Assembly (NCBI GenBank): GCA_036971715.1
Contig: JAVHJL010000002.1
Span: 2,946,501 to 3,010,500, forward strand
Reading direction: 5' to 3'
DNA from: Arthrobotrys musiformis
Lineage: Eukaryota > Ascomycota > Orbiliomycetes > Orbiliales > Orbiliaceae
DNA: 64,000 bases
Part shown: one piece after another, positions 1-13,134 of the stretch
Layout of the letters: every line of letters begins with the position of its first letter
How positions within the stretch are numbered: the stretch's first letter is position 1
Notes under the pieces: model-generated
What the model was told of the DNA's origin: nothing
Seen by the model: the letters and a program-made list of their open reading frames with translations, nothing else
Database searches by the model: none
Translations under genes and position numbers: made by a program

Positions 1-709
1 GCTTGTAATCCTTATACTTGTAAAGATCTGCAAGGCAGTCCGGGGTGATGCTACTTTGACAGGCCGCATCGATGCCGGTGGTATTCAGCTTCGCCTTTGA
101 GAGGAAAGCGGATTTGAGAACGCTTGGGTCTTCGACTCTCAAGATGGTACTCTTCATAGCGCTAGTGCTGCCAAATAGAGTAGTTGGCTGGATCAATGCA
201 ACGCTCGAGTGTAAGTTGCGAGGAATGCTGTAAGAAAGTGTGCGAACAACATCCTTTCCGGTTTCCGAATTCCGGAAAACTTTGTATTTGGCTTGGAGCA
301 GTGACTCGGCCTTTCCGATGGTGGTGGAAACAACGATCCAGTCGTTCCTGAAGCTAAGTTCGTTTCCGAATCCCTTTGACTCGAGCCAGCTCTTGACAGC
401 AGTTGTTGTATCTTCATGCGGACGTAGTATGTCATCGATCTGGGCTTGGTTCATATGGTTGCCGTAAGAAGAATGCCCCGGAGTACTCATGTCTATTAAG
501 GCCTTTTCGAACTGGTGAACATTCTGCTGTGTCAAATGAATGCGTAGCTTAATGGGGGTAGAAAGGTCTACGGCCCTGTTGGAAACCTCTTTCCAACCCC
601 GAGGAGCGGAAGGGAGGGTCTCAAAGGTTGTGTAGGGAGCGAGAGGATGAGCATCGGAGACGCTGGCCAAGAAAGCCGGGAAAATAAGGAGAAGTTTAGA
701 GATATGCAT
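1..709 (-). CDS. Sedolisin-type (S53) secreted serine protease, N-terminal part, cut by window edge
   Basis: The frame runs open from an ATG at 709 to the window start, giving 236 residues and no C-terminus. A hydrophobic leader (residues 1-20, LLLIFPAFLASVSDA) is followed by a pro-kumamolisin domain: an H-L-T-Q-Q-N strand, SYGNHM around residue 80, and a DWIVVSTTIGKAESLL helix near 125. The last 30 residues (C-x4-ITPDCLADLYKY) match the start of the mature S53 catalytic domain. In this family the prodomain is cleaved in acid and the enzyme acts as an extracellular tripeptidyl-peptidase or endopeptidase. The catalytic Glu, Asp and Ser lie outside the window and cannot be checked. A TATAAA lies about 100 bp upstream of the ATG. 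The family call is strong; the exact subfamily is open. Confidence 0.88.
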   Translation of the reverse strand, partial: MHISKLLLIFPAFLASVSDAHPLAPYTTFETLPSAPRGWKEVSNRAVDLSTPIKLRIHLTQQNVHQFEKALIDMSTPGHSSYGNHMNQAQIDDILRPHEDTTTAVKSWLESKGFGNELSFRNDWIVVSTTIGKAESLLQAKYKVFRNSETGKDVVRTLSYSIPRNLHSSVALIQPTTLFGSTSAMKSTILRVEDPSVLKSAFLSKAKLNTTGIDAACQSSITPDCLADLYKYKDYK

Positions 710-808
710 TTTGGCGGATGTAGTACAAGGACAACCACCTGGTTAGATATTCTACTTAGAAAGGCTATATGGTGTAACGGTTAAAGAAGATGGGGGAAAT
801 GCATCCCA

Positions 809-814
809 TTTATA
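809..814 (-). promoter_or_regulatory. TATA box of the sedolisin gene
   Basis: On the minus strand the sequence reads TATAAATGG, about 100 bp upstream of the sedolisin ATG at 709. That spacing fits a core promoter with a short 5' leader. This is seen by eye only. Confidence 0.45.
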
Positions 815-2285
815 CACCCCCCACTCCATTCTTGAGGGATTGAATTGAATTCGCGAGACTCGGGTACGCACATGTCCATTCCACGACCGTGCGAGCCTAG
901 TCTCAAATTGGGAGGCTACAATATAATATCTCTTCTCAACAGCTCTACAATCGCGGGGTCGATCATACCCTATAGATTCCCACTCGCATTAACTAAATCA
1001 TGACACTAGTTCTAAACCGGCCCCTCGTATACGGTCAGAATGCAACAATGGGTGGGCGGCCATGAGAGATACCTACCAAATACTGACAATGGTAGGCATG
1101 AGACCTATGGGCCAGCGGATGGAGCCTATTGAGTATCCCACTCAATACGTAAAGCGGATGACAACCCCGTAATAGCAATTGATGATCCCGGAATCCCAAT
1201 CGATACCTAGTACCTGAGGGGGGCAGATGTGCGTTATCGGAGCTTTCAATCGCGGAATGACGATAATCCAATATCCTAATCCCGGCTATAAAACAATCAA
1301 GACCTACCGTTAAAGCTTGATCGTCCTTGGCTAGGCTTAGCATGGTTTGGTGGCCGTCTTGGTTAATTTGATGTGCGACTTCCTAACTCTTCAAGGTGCA
1401 CTTGATAGGCTCCTTCCAAAAAAGGGAGGAGGAGGAGAAGGTTTTGTGTTGACTTGTGGTTCTGACCGTCGACCGCTGCGGTACAACAGTCTCAACGAAC
1501 CTAAATCCCGCAGTTGTAGTCAATTGCAATTGACGCCTAGCTGAGTCCTAAATCGATTCCGAAACATGGTATAAGTTTCTTCCCTTTTACCATGCTGACG
1601 AAATAGAACTGAGAACTAGAACTGCATTAATAATGTATTCTCAGCAGCGCTGCCCTCATGGCATCATGAAGTTCTAGACCGAAGAAGATAGCTGCTACAA
1701 CGCAACTTTTTTGATAGTCTCGCTCTGGCCATAGCTAAAAAAGCTAAGTTACCTGCTTTCGACCCCTATGCTTCTTTTCCCTCAATTGATCACAGCTTCC
1801 GGATTTCCGACAGTTGCTTGGGGTATTAACTCCTCTTAGGAGAATTCGTAACTTGCGTATATGCGTACGCATACCTCAGCTATAGGACCAACGCATTCCT
1901 TTGTTGCAGTTGTGTTCAACTTGTTTGCGTTGTTGTGTAGAATGTTGGGTTGTCTCGATTAGTATGGTGACAGGAAATCATGACCACAGATCAGTCACGA
2001 CCCAATTTTGTCTATTCCGCGGTAAATGGAATCGACTGCGGTTCTTCTAATAAATTATATATGGCAAACCCTCTGATATTCATGTAACAACAGCGGTAGG
2101 CCTATAGGACAGAGATGATTTTATGATACGTGCTTTAGTCTATATTTTGACCACATGTAATATTATAATTGGGCCAATCTAAATTAAAGATCATATGTAC
2201 GTATCCATACATTCACAGATGCAAGCGCCCAGTAGATGTAGATCTAGTTATGAGTAGTTAAATATTTGTAAATTCGGGTGGAAAA

Positions 2286-2481
2286 TTGTCTCGTACCCAG
2301 ACCTGGTAGTGGAAAAGTAAAAACCATGTATACATGTAATGAAGACCCAGTGTTGTTAAGATTAAAGCTATTTAGGTTGCACGTACCTAAGTATCTATGT
2401 AGTGTTCTGTACGAGGTTAGCTTGGTAGCTTTGATCGCTATATTAGTAAGGCGCCCTTGCGGGTGGTATTTGTCTCGTACC
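2286..2481 (+). repeat. Two direct copies of a dispersed TTGTCTCGTACC motif
   Basis: TTGTCTCGTACCC occurs at 2286-2298 and TTGTCTCGTACC at 2470-2481, in the same orientation and 184 bp apart. The first copy continues as CAGACCTGG, which resembles the arms of the inverted-repeat element at 46945-47046. An inverted copy lies at 29383-29395. No coding content was found between the copies. It may be a relic of a small non-autonomous transposon family, but that is inference. Confidence 0.4.
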
Positions 2482-4544
2482 AATACCACCATGAGATAAG
2501 GGTGATATATGCAATCGCGTTATTGGCTCAAGTCTGAGGGTCATGTGAGAGCACACCAGATATTTGTTCGCTTCGGAGTGTCCTCGCTCGGATAGCAAAG
2601 TCGTATCCGTTCCTTTTGGCTAATGGCGCCCTCGGCCTAGAGCTATGGAAGCCTCGGACATTAATTTGCACTTGAGTGGTTGCGCTCGAGTTAACTAGTA
2701 CTATAGTTCGAGGGCCTGAACATAGCTTAGGATTTATATTCCGAGAACTTGAAAATTGCGGTGCATATGCGCATGATTTCTAGGCTACTTAGTGATCACA
2801 TAGTTCTTATCGCTTTAATATATATAGCACGAACCAGCATACGATTCGGGTCAAGTACCTCCGTGAAATGTGGCGCGGGCCCCCCCGAGCCGGCGGTCAA
2901 GTGTAATTCGGGAATTTTGTATATCTGTGCTTTCTCAACGGCGCCGTTTAGCTGCTAGATATGCGGTGTCGGTCTGGGAACGTATTACTGCTATAATCCC
3001 AAGGGCTTGATTTTTCAGTTTCAGGGGGGTGTTGCCTCCCCTATTGCATTGTTTTTTAAGCTAGACCAACTGTTTAAGTTGGTTGCATTACAGAAGCCTA
3101 AGTCATCTCGGAAGCAGCCCTTGGTCCACGAGGTAAAGTCTAAGGCGCCGTGAAAGTGATTATTTGATACATATCGAGAATGGTGGACGAATTCGAAGCT
3201 CTATCTACCTATTCACACATTAACTCTATATTCTGAGCTATAGTCCGAACGTTTTCGCCCCAGGTCAAGCTTGATCCTGCACCCGCTAAAACACTGATAT
3301 CAGTTTTCCGCGAGCCCGGCCTGCATGCATATGGTGTGGTTCTTTATGATATTCTTTTTCTTTGCGCCATGGTACCAAGAGCGGTAAACGAGAGTCAGCA
3401 ACAAATCAACAGCAAAAATGAGTATACCAAGTTCGAAACCAGGCGAAGCTTCAAAGGGCTTACCCGGAAATATAGGTGGATAAATTGATAAGAGTTGTAG
3501 GCGAGCCGCAAGAGCTAGTCGTTGACAGGAACCTAGTCCATGCACCACGGATCATTGAAATATTTGCTAAAAGCAAGTTTTCCAGTGCGGATATCGTTGC
3601 GAAATGTAAGAAACCTTGTTTGAGAAATTAATCAGCATCCGGCCGCAATGACATGCGCCGCGCGAGACATTAAATCAATATAAAGACGCCCAAAACCTCT
3701 TTTTGTATTCAGCCTGTACCGAATTTCTTCTTGTATCTTTCGGAGCCAAAAGTCCCGCCAATTAAAATCGTCGAACTGCTTTTTTTCAGCAAGAAAAACC
3801 ATCGAAGCGGAGAAATCTGCGGGCTAACAACCCTGTCCGCCAACGGGTGTGGCTTGCAAACAAGCTTCAGGATGGCAATATCCAGGGTTTATGACGTGGG
3901 TGCCCCGTTTTCGACCTTCGCTACCCCAGAAAAACATACCCCAGCCGAGGATCCCCTCGGTACCGTTACTACAAAGATTTTTTCCCCACCGGCGTTACAT
4001 CACAAATTGGGATAAGTTCGTGGAGAAGCTTCCTCCGAGGTGTGTATCAGGCATTGCTTGTGGTCGCTGGGTTGTCTTGGAAGAATAACATGCGCACATG
4101 TTTGGCTGAAGAGCCCCCCAAGGCAGCAATGGTACCGTTTCCTTCTATGCCCCTCTTTGAACCTGTCGATCAAAACCCGCAAGGTTAAACCTGGAAACTA
4201 TAGGTGGTTTTCCTGGGCTTTGTGAAAGATAGACGTCGCGTGTGGGCATGTGCGACGAGGAAACTCAAGGTTCTGAATCTTTAGACTGTCGCTATGATGT
4301 CGCAATATCGAACCGGTCCCAATGATAATGGTCAGTGTGGTTCTGTCGGACGAGAGACATAAATCCTGGAAACGCATTCGGGGCAATGGAAGTCTTACGA
4401 CGAGGATAGGTATAAATACAAGGCAATAAGTCGCTTGGGATAACCATATATTGTTGAGCTCTTGTCTGTAGTCGGGTGTGCACTAGAATTCGCAGTGCAT
4501 TGTCTTGAGAGCGCAATTTACTTGTAGCCTCATCTGCCTTCACA

Positions 4545-6562
4545 ATGTGGAAATTTCATAATGGTAGGGCAATGCGTCTTCAGATCGATATCTCTAGAAT
4601 AGTGACCAAAGAGCTGATCCTTTCACTATTTTGCTCTATAGTTTACAGCATTTGCTTTATTGCTTCTATAGGAGGTGGCCTCTTCGGCTTCGACATCAGG
4701 TGCGAAAATACTCTAAACTAGTAGTATAACGACTATATAGTTTCTAACAAATAATTATACAATGTCAGTTCGATGTCAGGTGTACTAGGGACGCAAGCCT
4801 ATATCAGATACTTCGATAACCCGCTCGGATATAGGGTAGGTTTAAAACTTAGATCCAGCCTAGATTCCTTTTTAATTCAGGATATACACACATGCACACC
4901 TAAGGCTGGCACACTAATCCTAAACGTACTTTAGCAAGGAGGTATTAGTGCAGCGATGCCGGCTGGGTCTTTCGCAGGGTCGGCTAGTTCGTCGTTTATC
5001 GCTGATCGGTTTTCACGAAGGACATGCCTTCAAATCGCCTGTATCATCTGGACGATTGGGGCAATGTAAGTTGTTCCCCTCTATGGGCATATTAAACAGC
5101 TGCGAGGTACCGTACTAATTACTGTTTCAACTATGCTTAGTATCCAGGCTGCTTCTATCAATGTCGGAATGCTGGTTGCTGGCCGTGTTGTCGCTGGATT
5201 TTCTGTTGGTATGGCCTCCTCAATGGTCCCGGTATATCAATCCGAAATCGCTCCAAAGGAAATTCGCGGCCGAGTCGTTTCGCTTCAACAATGGGCCATT
5301 ACATGGGGAATCCTGATTCAATATTTTATTCAATACGGCTCCTCATTTGTCTGTGGTGGAGCGCATAATCCGAATCAGTGCACTTCTGCATTCAGAATCC
5401 CGTGGGCAGTTCAAATATTCCCTGCCGTTATACTGTAGGTCTTCTTTAAAGAGCTGATGCAAAAAGTTTAGTGATAGAGCGCTAACTGCTATATTCAGCT
5501 TTGTTTTGCTATTTTTCTGTCCCTACTCCCCTCGTTGGCTAGCCTCTCAAGACCGATGGGAAGAAGCAAAACAAGTGCTCGCCGATTTGCACGGGAACGG
5601 AGATTTGAATAATGCAAAGGTTGCCGCCGAATATATCGAGATCGAAGAAGCTATTCGTTTTGAACGAGAACAACAAACGACTTCGTGGCAGGACCTCATG
5701 GCGCCCAAAATTCGCAAGAGAGTTCTTTTGGGTATCGCTATCCAGGCTTGGTCCCAACTTACCGGAATGAACGTTTTGATGTATGATTCTTGCCCCAAAC
5801 ACCGTAGATGGACAAGTTTCGGTGTAAGAGATGTAGGAAACCAATTGACTCGTGTGGTTGTGTAGGTATTATATTGTCTACGTCTTCCAGGGAGCAGGAG
5901 TTACCGACCCCCTACTACCTGCCTCCATTCAATACGTCATCAATGTGCTTCTTACTTTGCCAGCAATCATCTTTATCGACAAGATCGGCCGTCGTCCACT
6001 CCTCCTGGCAGGATCCTTCTTCATGATGACGTTCCTATTTATTACAGGCTCCGTCCAAGCGGCATACGGTCAACGTAACGACGACCCAGAGTCTGCGACG
6101 ACCTGGGTAATGGTAAACCACGAAACGCAAGCCCGCGTCGTCATCGCCTGCTCCTACCTCTTTGTAGCAACATTCGCGACAACCTGGGGCCCATGCAGCT
6201 GGACCTACCCGGCCGAAATTTTCCCAATGAGAGTCCGAGCGAAAGCCGTATCCCTCTCCACAATGTCTAACTGGCTTTGGAATTGTGTGTTGGCTTTCGC
6301 GGTCCCCCCACTACTGCGGTCTATAAACTGGAAGATGTACTTTATCTTCGCATCTTTCAACGGTGCCGCTTTGATCCACATGTTCTTTACAGCCGAGGAG
6401 ACTAAAGGAAGGACTTTGGAGGAAATGGACGATGTGTTTTCAGGTAGCTGGTGGAAGGCGTGGAAGAAAAAGGACACATCAAGTCGATTGGATCGGGAAA
6501 TTGCCGAGATCAAAGGGGTCGGAGAGTATGACGAACACGTCCCGAGTAAAGCTACACAGTGA
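4545..6562 (+). CDS. MFS sugar transporter (HXT/RGT2-like), six exons
   Basis: The model is join(4545..4699, 4769..4835, 4935..5065, 5141..5434, 5499..5780, 5866..6562), which closes in frame to 541 aa, a normal length for 12-TM fungal sugar porters. Family motifs in order are GGGLFGFDISSMSG in TM1, ADRFSRR after TM2, AGRVVAGFSVGMAS, VPVYQSEIAPKEIRGR, PYSPRWL at the end of TM6, the loop WQDLMAP, DKIGRRPLL, and WTYPAEIFPMRVRAKA near TM10. The product should import hexoses by proton symport at the plasma membrane; the substrate cannot be read from sequence. The start is the least certain part: the first exon begins FHNGRAMRLQ, the usual type of N-terminus, but residues 29-38 are unusually long before TM1 and a small extra intron there is possible. 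It stands alone on its strand. Confidence 0.9.
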
Positions 6563-8502
6563 ATTGAGATTTGAAGCAAGGGTATCGTTTGAATACCCGC
6601 CCCCCCTTTTCTGTACGTACTTTTAGCTGTGTACTTGCAAATTGTTGTATATGCGAAGTATCGAGACTGGTTCTGGCGGAAAACTAAAGGTATAATGTTG
6701 CCTAGTCGACGCAATTGTATGAGAGCCAACGGACTCTCCTGAGGATTTGATGGGTTATTATGAAATTTTGTTTAAAAATAGGCCTGCCCCACGATAAGAG
6801 CACGCGCTATGGATAGCTTTTGTTTATCTGGTCCCAAGACAGTGCCGGTATCAAAGGTCTTCGAAAATTTGCAGGCTCGCCGAGGAGGAAAATCTAAAGC
6901 GTTTTGTGTAGATTTGTTGCACTTTCTGCGTTGTCGGTCGCCCCTCAGGCTAGCTGGAATTCATGAATTCACAGATATTGTTAACGTTAGATGATAGCTC
7001 AAACTCCACGACTATATCTTTGCTTAACTAGCACTCGAAGGGTTAAGTGTGCCCTGGCGCCCGCGATATGCGCTAGGAGGTGGGCTCTGGAGCAGCTTCA
7101 CCCTCTTCGCTACGGCGAAATCAAGGTCTTGGCCGCATGGTCCAGTACAGTATCTTCGAGGCCCTCAATGCAAAGCATCCAATAATTACTTGCTTATAGG
7201 ACTACCAAGTAGTTTGTCGACAACGTGGGAGACGCAGAGATGGCGAGACAATGCATGCAGAGGTTCTAGGCCAGACACGGCAAAGTCTTGCTTTTCAAAT
7301 GCGAGGTTTGTCGTCGGATGCTGCTTCATTGCATCCGGGTCCGAATTGGGATTCCTATGCAAGGTATCTCTCACAGGCCGCGCACCCACAATAGTGCAGA
7401 AGTTATGACCTTTGACGAACTGAAGACAGAAAAGAGGAGCCGGCAAAAGCAGTGTAAGCATGTCTTCTTTCTGGCCTGCTCCTCCAAGTCATCATTGCAT
7501 CGATTCCCATGATGACATGACTATAGAAATTACTCTTCAACTTATTTATATATGGCACAGAAGCAAATCATTTGCACAGTATGGAGACGGATTCGATAAG
7601 ATGCAGAAAACGACAACGCATTGATGCGTTTGGAACGTGAACCAATTCCAACAAACCTGAGGATGAGCTGGATCGGTTCTGCAGAATCCTTGCATCCGGT
7701 CCAAAATTCAAAGCATGAACAAAAAAGGACGGGGTGCTAGTTGACTAGCTCTTCGCCAAACATTTGAGGCGTGCCTACTAATTAAGATAATTGCCAGGAT
7801 AAGATATATTTTAGGATTGGCCAGTTTTCTTAGAATCCGCGGAGCTAGTTTAGTCTTTTCATTGCATGTCAGATCATAATACCCTCGAGACAGATGGTGC
7901 TAAGAAAGGCCTTGGAAGCAGCAGCTAGGGCCGAGGCTGCTAGCTAGACGCCCACTGGACAACATTATGGGCAACAACGGGCAAATTGATAAGGATCTGG
8001 CTTCAAAGCCCCTCAAATTTGACTACCGGATGGTTAAATCTATCGACCTAAACCATAAGTAACTGTTTTAGCTTCTGGGAATCTATGTTTTGAAATTAAT
8101 CTTGTTCCGGCGTCTTAAGTATACCCCGCGGTTCATATTCTTTCATCGGACGCAACAGCAGCAACTAGCTACTAGACCTGGTACGGGACAATATATACTG
8201 GACAGTAATATTCGAATTTTAACAAAAGATCGTGTAAGAAGATTATGGGGGGGACTCGCTTTCGAAACCACCAAAGTTAAACTGGGATCCAGGCTTAGAT
8301 CCTCTGCCACGCCGACTCTCACAGTTGGACTCTCTTTAACTCCTCGGTCAATTATTCTCCTAGCTAATCGACTGTCATCAAACGAAACTCCGAACCCCCT
8401 ATTTATATACAATAGCCGTTTTTATTTGATGCCACAGAGTATTTGAACACTCGAACCTCCACGAAACCCGATTAATTAATTGTAGACTTCTATATATTAT
8501 CT
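6563..8502. other. Intergenic, no convincing gene
   Basis: This 1.9 kb lies between two plus-strand genes. The longest frames overlap one another on both strands. One minus-strand frame (7186-7461, 91 codons) begins with a leader-like hydrophobic stretch but has no other support. The last few hundred bases should be the promoter and leader of the E2 gene. No structural RNA was recognised. Confidence 0.55.
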
Positions 8503-11500
8503 ATGGCCGATTACCAATCAACCTTCAAGATGTCGGCGAATATGGAACAGGCTGGAACCTACCAGGACAGTCTCCTCCCCGAACAGCGTCAGCACTTCGG
8601 TTCCTGGCCTGGGATGGTGCAGTATTGGCCTCCAGTGCCATTATTGACGGACAGCTCAGTCCGAAATTCGAAGATCGTGGAGGGATCCCCGAGAGGCATC
8701 GATTCCCGGTATTCGTATGCAAATCGACATTTTATGGCTGAAGAGATATCTCCAAAGGACATGGCGCCAGTATTCGGATTGAGTAACCAACCGTGGCTAA
8801 GTTCCGCCGTCTCAGAAGTATCACACGGCTCACATGGTGTCATCTATCAGGCCCCGTCTGTCAACAATAACAATAACGCCTGGCAGACAGGCCCTATAGC
8901 TGGTAGCACACAGGGTCAGGAACATGCAAAACAACATAGCAGGAAGAGAAAATTAGACAATATTGGAGCAACCGGGGGCGCCTTCTTCCCAAAAGAACCA
9001 ACTTCGAGACGGTTGTCGATACATACCATGTCCCAGTTCCAGGAACCAAAAGGAAACTATCGTGATAAACCCTTCCCGCCTGGCACCACAGGACCTTTCC
9101 CTCCCACTCTGCCTAATTACCAATCTACGGCCGGTATCTGGGGAACTAGTTTTCCTAATCTCTATCAGCCTCAATTATCAACGCACCTAGACCTGTCACA
9201 CCCTGTCCCGGGATTTGAGCCGAAAGAATCCTTCAATCCTCATATTGAATCAGAATACGCAGTATTAGAACGAGATAGACAACGGACGCACCTTGCTAAG
9301 ATGGTCGATGTCAAGTCACACAAAAATTCCATAGATATAGACCAAACGCCGGGTCCCGCGAGTCCTAGTACGTTAAAATCACCTAGTGGAAGCGCGGTGG
9401 TAATCTAAGTATAAATTGGTAGCTTCTGATTTAACCTATGTACAATAGGCAAAAAGCGAAAGAGGTCGACCTCAAGCACCTTATCGGATCCCATCTATGT
9501 CCCCGAAGACCTCCAGAAAGTCCAAGCTTTTTTCTCGGAATTCCTCGACGAAGATAGACTGTCAGCTTTGCCTTGTTCACATGCGACATCGGGTCTCTCC
9601 TCGATTTTTACTTTCATAAAATGCGACGATAGAAGGAAAGTAGGAACTGTGGCTTACAGCAGCGAAGAGAAGACGTGTCTGTTCAGATGCTCTAGCTGCA
9701 AAATGACTGTTTGCGCCGGTTGTGGCGCGAAAGTCGGCAAGATTAGGGCCCCTTTCAGCGATCTTTCCCATAGCTGCGTCGACTCCCACTTGTTATCTTT
9801 CGCCATTGATCTGGCAAAAATCGATGCTCGCTGGCTATTGAAAGAGTCAGATACCCAGAGCCTCGTTGCTAAGAATCGAACTAGTACGCCTAACCTCGAC
9901 CCAGTTATAGTCGACCCCCCGACCTTGCCGCCGGCTACCCTTGTCAATAATATTACTCTACCGCCTCCTCATTCCGCATTCAGCATCTTATCTTCGCCGT
10001 CAGAATCGCCAATCAAAGCTGGGGTCGGGTACGGGGCGGGAGAACTATCTATAACTGCGGGCCGGAACTCTGTGCGTAAACCTCCAAAGGCCCTGACAAA
10101 GTTCAAGCGAGAATTAGGAGATAAGATGTATCTCACGGAGCTATTCGCTCATATAGCAAAACTCGCAAACGATAAAGCAGGCGACCTTTCCATGGCCACC
10201 CTCCTCGCAAAAAGAAAGGACTTATTGGTCTCACTTATGAGGATTAGTTACCTACCGGAACTCGTAAAAAGCCTAGTAGGTAACGATTCGATTATAGAAA
10301 TCGAGGCTGCCGGTGCCTGGGATATGTATACCAGCTGTTTTGAGTTGTTACGAGTCTTCTGTGTCCATGAGCCTCTGTTGGGGTTTTTGGTCACAGAATC
10401 TGGTCGCAAAAAGAGTTCTTCGGGGATTGCGAACTTGATTAACCTCCCTGAACTGGACCCGTTAAGGGGTTTTGCCACAAGAAAGAAGCGTACGGATTTT
10501 TCGAAAGCTCTAGATTCTGTGAAATTTGAGCTGGTAGAGGGATCGAGTAGCAGTAGCCAATCCATATTATGCTCTTTCCGAAGACTCGTCAAACATTGTC
10601 AATCATTTATGGACAATGCGTTCCATATTCCAACCGACCCCGAGGACGAATCTATCCAAAGACTTCTGGCTTTCTGTGCTGATGTCAACATGACTTCGAA
10701 TTCAATCGAGCTCGGTGGGCGAGTCGACGAGTTGATGCGGGGGATGGATCAAGCGAAAGCGTCGCCACTAGATACCACGGAAAAGCTAACTCCTTCTTCG
10801 TCAAAACGAGAGCCCTCACGCACCCCCTCGTCGTCGCAGAAATACTACCAAAACGATCGCTTTGGAATTTCTGCCACTGTGCGGTGGGAATGCAAAAATG
10901 CATTGTCCGACCATCTACGATTCAAATACTCTGATATGGTTACGGAAACCCATATCGAGTCAATCCTTAAAGCGGCTATGCGGTTTGACACTTCTAAAGC
11001 CCCTAGCCCAGGCCTCATGAGACAGCTCCTCAAAGAATTGACCGTTCTTACTACCGCCCTCCCTGCCGGTATCTACCTTAGAGTGCAAGAGGATCGACCA
11101 CAATACTTCAAGGCCCTTATTGTCGGCCCAGAATCATCACCTTACGCTCTTGGCCTTTACGAGTTCGACTTCACCATTCCGCCGGAGTACCCAAATAGTC
11201 CTCCAGCGGTCCACTTCAAAACGACGGGAGGGGGTCGCGTCCGCTTCAACCCTAATCTCTACGAGAATGGGAAAGGTATCTTCAGCCCAATTTGGCTTAT
11301 TTGCATTGTTTTCGCTGACCCACACTGATTCTGTAGTCTGTTTATCAATCCTCGGAACATGGGCCGGTGATGCCTCCGAACAGTGGCAGCCCGGGATCTC
11401 GACTATCTCCCAAGTCCTACTCTCTATCCAAAGTATGATCTTCTGTGCAGACCCATACTACAATGAACCCGGCTCCGAAAAAATCATGGATACCACTGCG

Positions 11501-11935
11501 TCTAAAATGTACAACGAAGAAGTTCAATCAAACAACATGAACATTGCTATGATGGGTTGGCTATCATACGACGGAGTATGGAACGTACGTCATCTATATC
11601 TGCGAATTCCCACCCTCGCAAAAGAGGATTAGGGGCCTTTAAACCTTCGTTGCATCTATCCCTAACACTATTATCTACAGGACGTTGTTCAAACCCACTT
11701 CCTTGCGAATTTCGAGGAGATACTGTCCGTTACTCAGGTATTTGTAGACGAAGGCGGTCTTTCACCTTTATGGAAAGTTGAAAACGGGCGGAATTTAGAC
11801 AAGAGGATTCAACATCGCCCAGAAAATAACCCGAGCGTCAAATTGTTGCGGTTCAACCGCAAAAACCTCGAAGAGCGAATGGGGGTTTCATTGCCTATAT
11901 TCCGAGACGCCGGTTTATGGAAGAAACAGACTTAA
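8503..11935 (+). CDS. Large UBE2O/BIRC6-type ubiquitin-conjugating (E2) protein with Cys-rich segment
   Basis: The model join(8503..9367, 9449..11275, 11337..11584, 11681..11935) gives 1064 aa. Residues 1-290 are disordered and end in a basic KKRKRS nuclear-type signal formed across intron 1. Residues about 330-390 are Cys-rich (PCSH, FRCSSC, VCAGCG) and probably bind zinc. A helical middle follows. The UBC fold occupies roughly residues 770-960: the YPNSPPAVHF strand, then FNPNLY, and the active site VCLSILGTW with Cys899 made at the exon 2/3 junction. These are hallmarks of large E2s such as UBE2O and BIRC6, which transfer ubiquitin and can act as their own E3. The donor of intron 1 (GTACGT at 9368) was chosen because the unspliced frame hits TAA at 9406. 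Partners and substrates are unknown. Confidence 0.85.
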
Positions 11936-13134
11936 TGACCCTGAATATCTGAGATTGTCTGCGGCGGGCTGCCATTAAACATGCCCCAATCTAAATTTAT
12001 CTGTTGCTGGGTCATTTCTGTCGTGTCTTAAGATTGCTGCGAGGGGAAATTAGTTGAGTACAATTGTTGTTAGGCGATGCTAACGCAGCTGCAGCTCTGT
12101 TAGCCTAGTATGAGTTTGAGAATGGAGTTTTATAGCTGGTGTATGCATGCTTAAGTCATATGCGTAGGCCTCTATCTATATGATTCGAGGCTATATCTAT
12201 ATGGTCTCGAGCCTGAAGACCAAGTTACATAACCTCTACAAGATTCACTTCGTTCACCTGAGATAATTTATGACAAGAATGACTTAGTTTGTGGCTGTGA
12301 ATGTCGGTAGATGTGTGACCCGTATTACGATACATTAGTATAGTAGGTATCATTCTTCATCTCCAACTGACGTCTATGGCCGCATCTGCAATTGCAACCC
12401 AAGACTCCTGGGGAGCTAGGATGGTACTCCCTTAGTTAGCTACTGGATCCTCAACTAACCTCATTCTTCGCCGATAAAATGACCATATAGGTACTTGCAT
12501 TCGTTACCATCGGGCTGTGCAATCTGGGCAGTTGAAGTTGATTTGCTGTCTATAATAGCCTAAATAATTGCCAAACCGGTCTCGCGAATGGCGAACTGTT
12601 GACAACGCAAAAAAATGCAACAATCTGCCGATTGTTACACGAGTTCGGCCTGGTCGGTGGGTGGTCCGTGAGCTCGGCCTGCTGCATTAGCTGCTAAGCC
12701 TCCACCGGGCCCATGTCGACCCATGTGGGTTAGCCCACCGTGAAATCCGAAGATGTGCATGTGATATGGTTATTTCTAGAGAAAAGTATCTGTGGTAGGT
12801 AGAGAACTTCGGAATTGTGATGTATGTTTATAGGACAGGCATCTAGTAGCTCGACGAGTGTTTCATTAGCATGCGTAGCTATAGCTGGGGGGTGTGGGTA
12901 TCGGGAAATTCCGATATCTACTACAGCTGCGAAGAGCGCAGGGTTATAGAGAATGACTGTGGTTATATAAGCTGCGGATTTTTACCATCGGATTCTATGT
13001 TTCTAATGTGCCTGTTGGTCAATTTCGGATATTCATTGCATTATCGGGCTATCAATATATATCTCTATATTGCTTTCTAAAGCTTATATTCATACATACT
13101 CGGTAAACATCCGCATCCTTTTGTAAGGTACCCA
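11936..13134. other. Intergenic, nothing recognised
   Basis: This 1.2 kb lies between two plus-strand genes. It contains only frames under 70 codons with no motif. It should include the 3' end of the E2 transcript and the promoter of the gene at 13135. Confidence 0.6.

Larger units (their letters stand above)
710..4544. other. Long intergenic stretch, no gene recognised
   Basis: This 3.8 kb holds only short overlapping frames without coding-like codon use, signal peptides or recognisable motifs. It contains the sedolisin promoter, an AT-rich patch around 2040-2240, and two direct copies of a TTGTCTCGTACC motif at 2286 and 2470 that recurs inverted at 29383. I see no tRNA, rRNA or intact transposon. 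The right end must hold the promoter of the sugar transporter. Confidence 0.6.

Noticed and set aside
1035..1343. 102-codon minus-strand frame in the sedolisin upstream region
   Set aside because: It starts with ATG but shows no coding bias or known motif and lies in a stretch with equally long overlapping frames.
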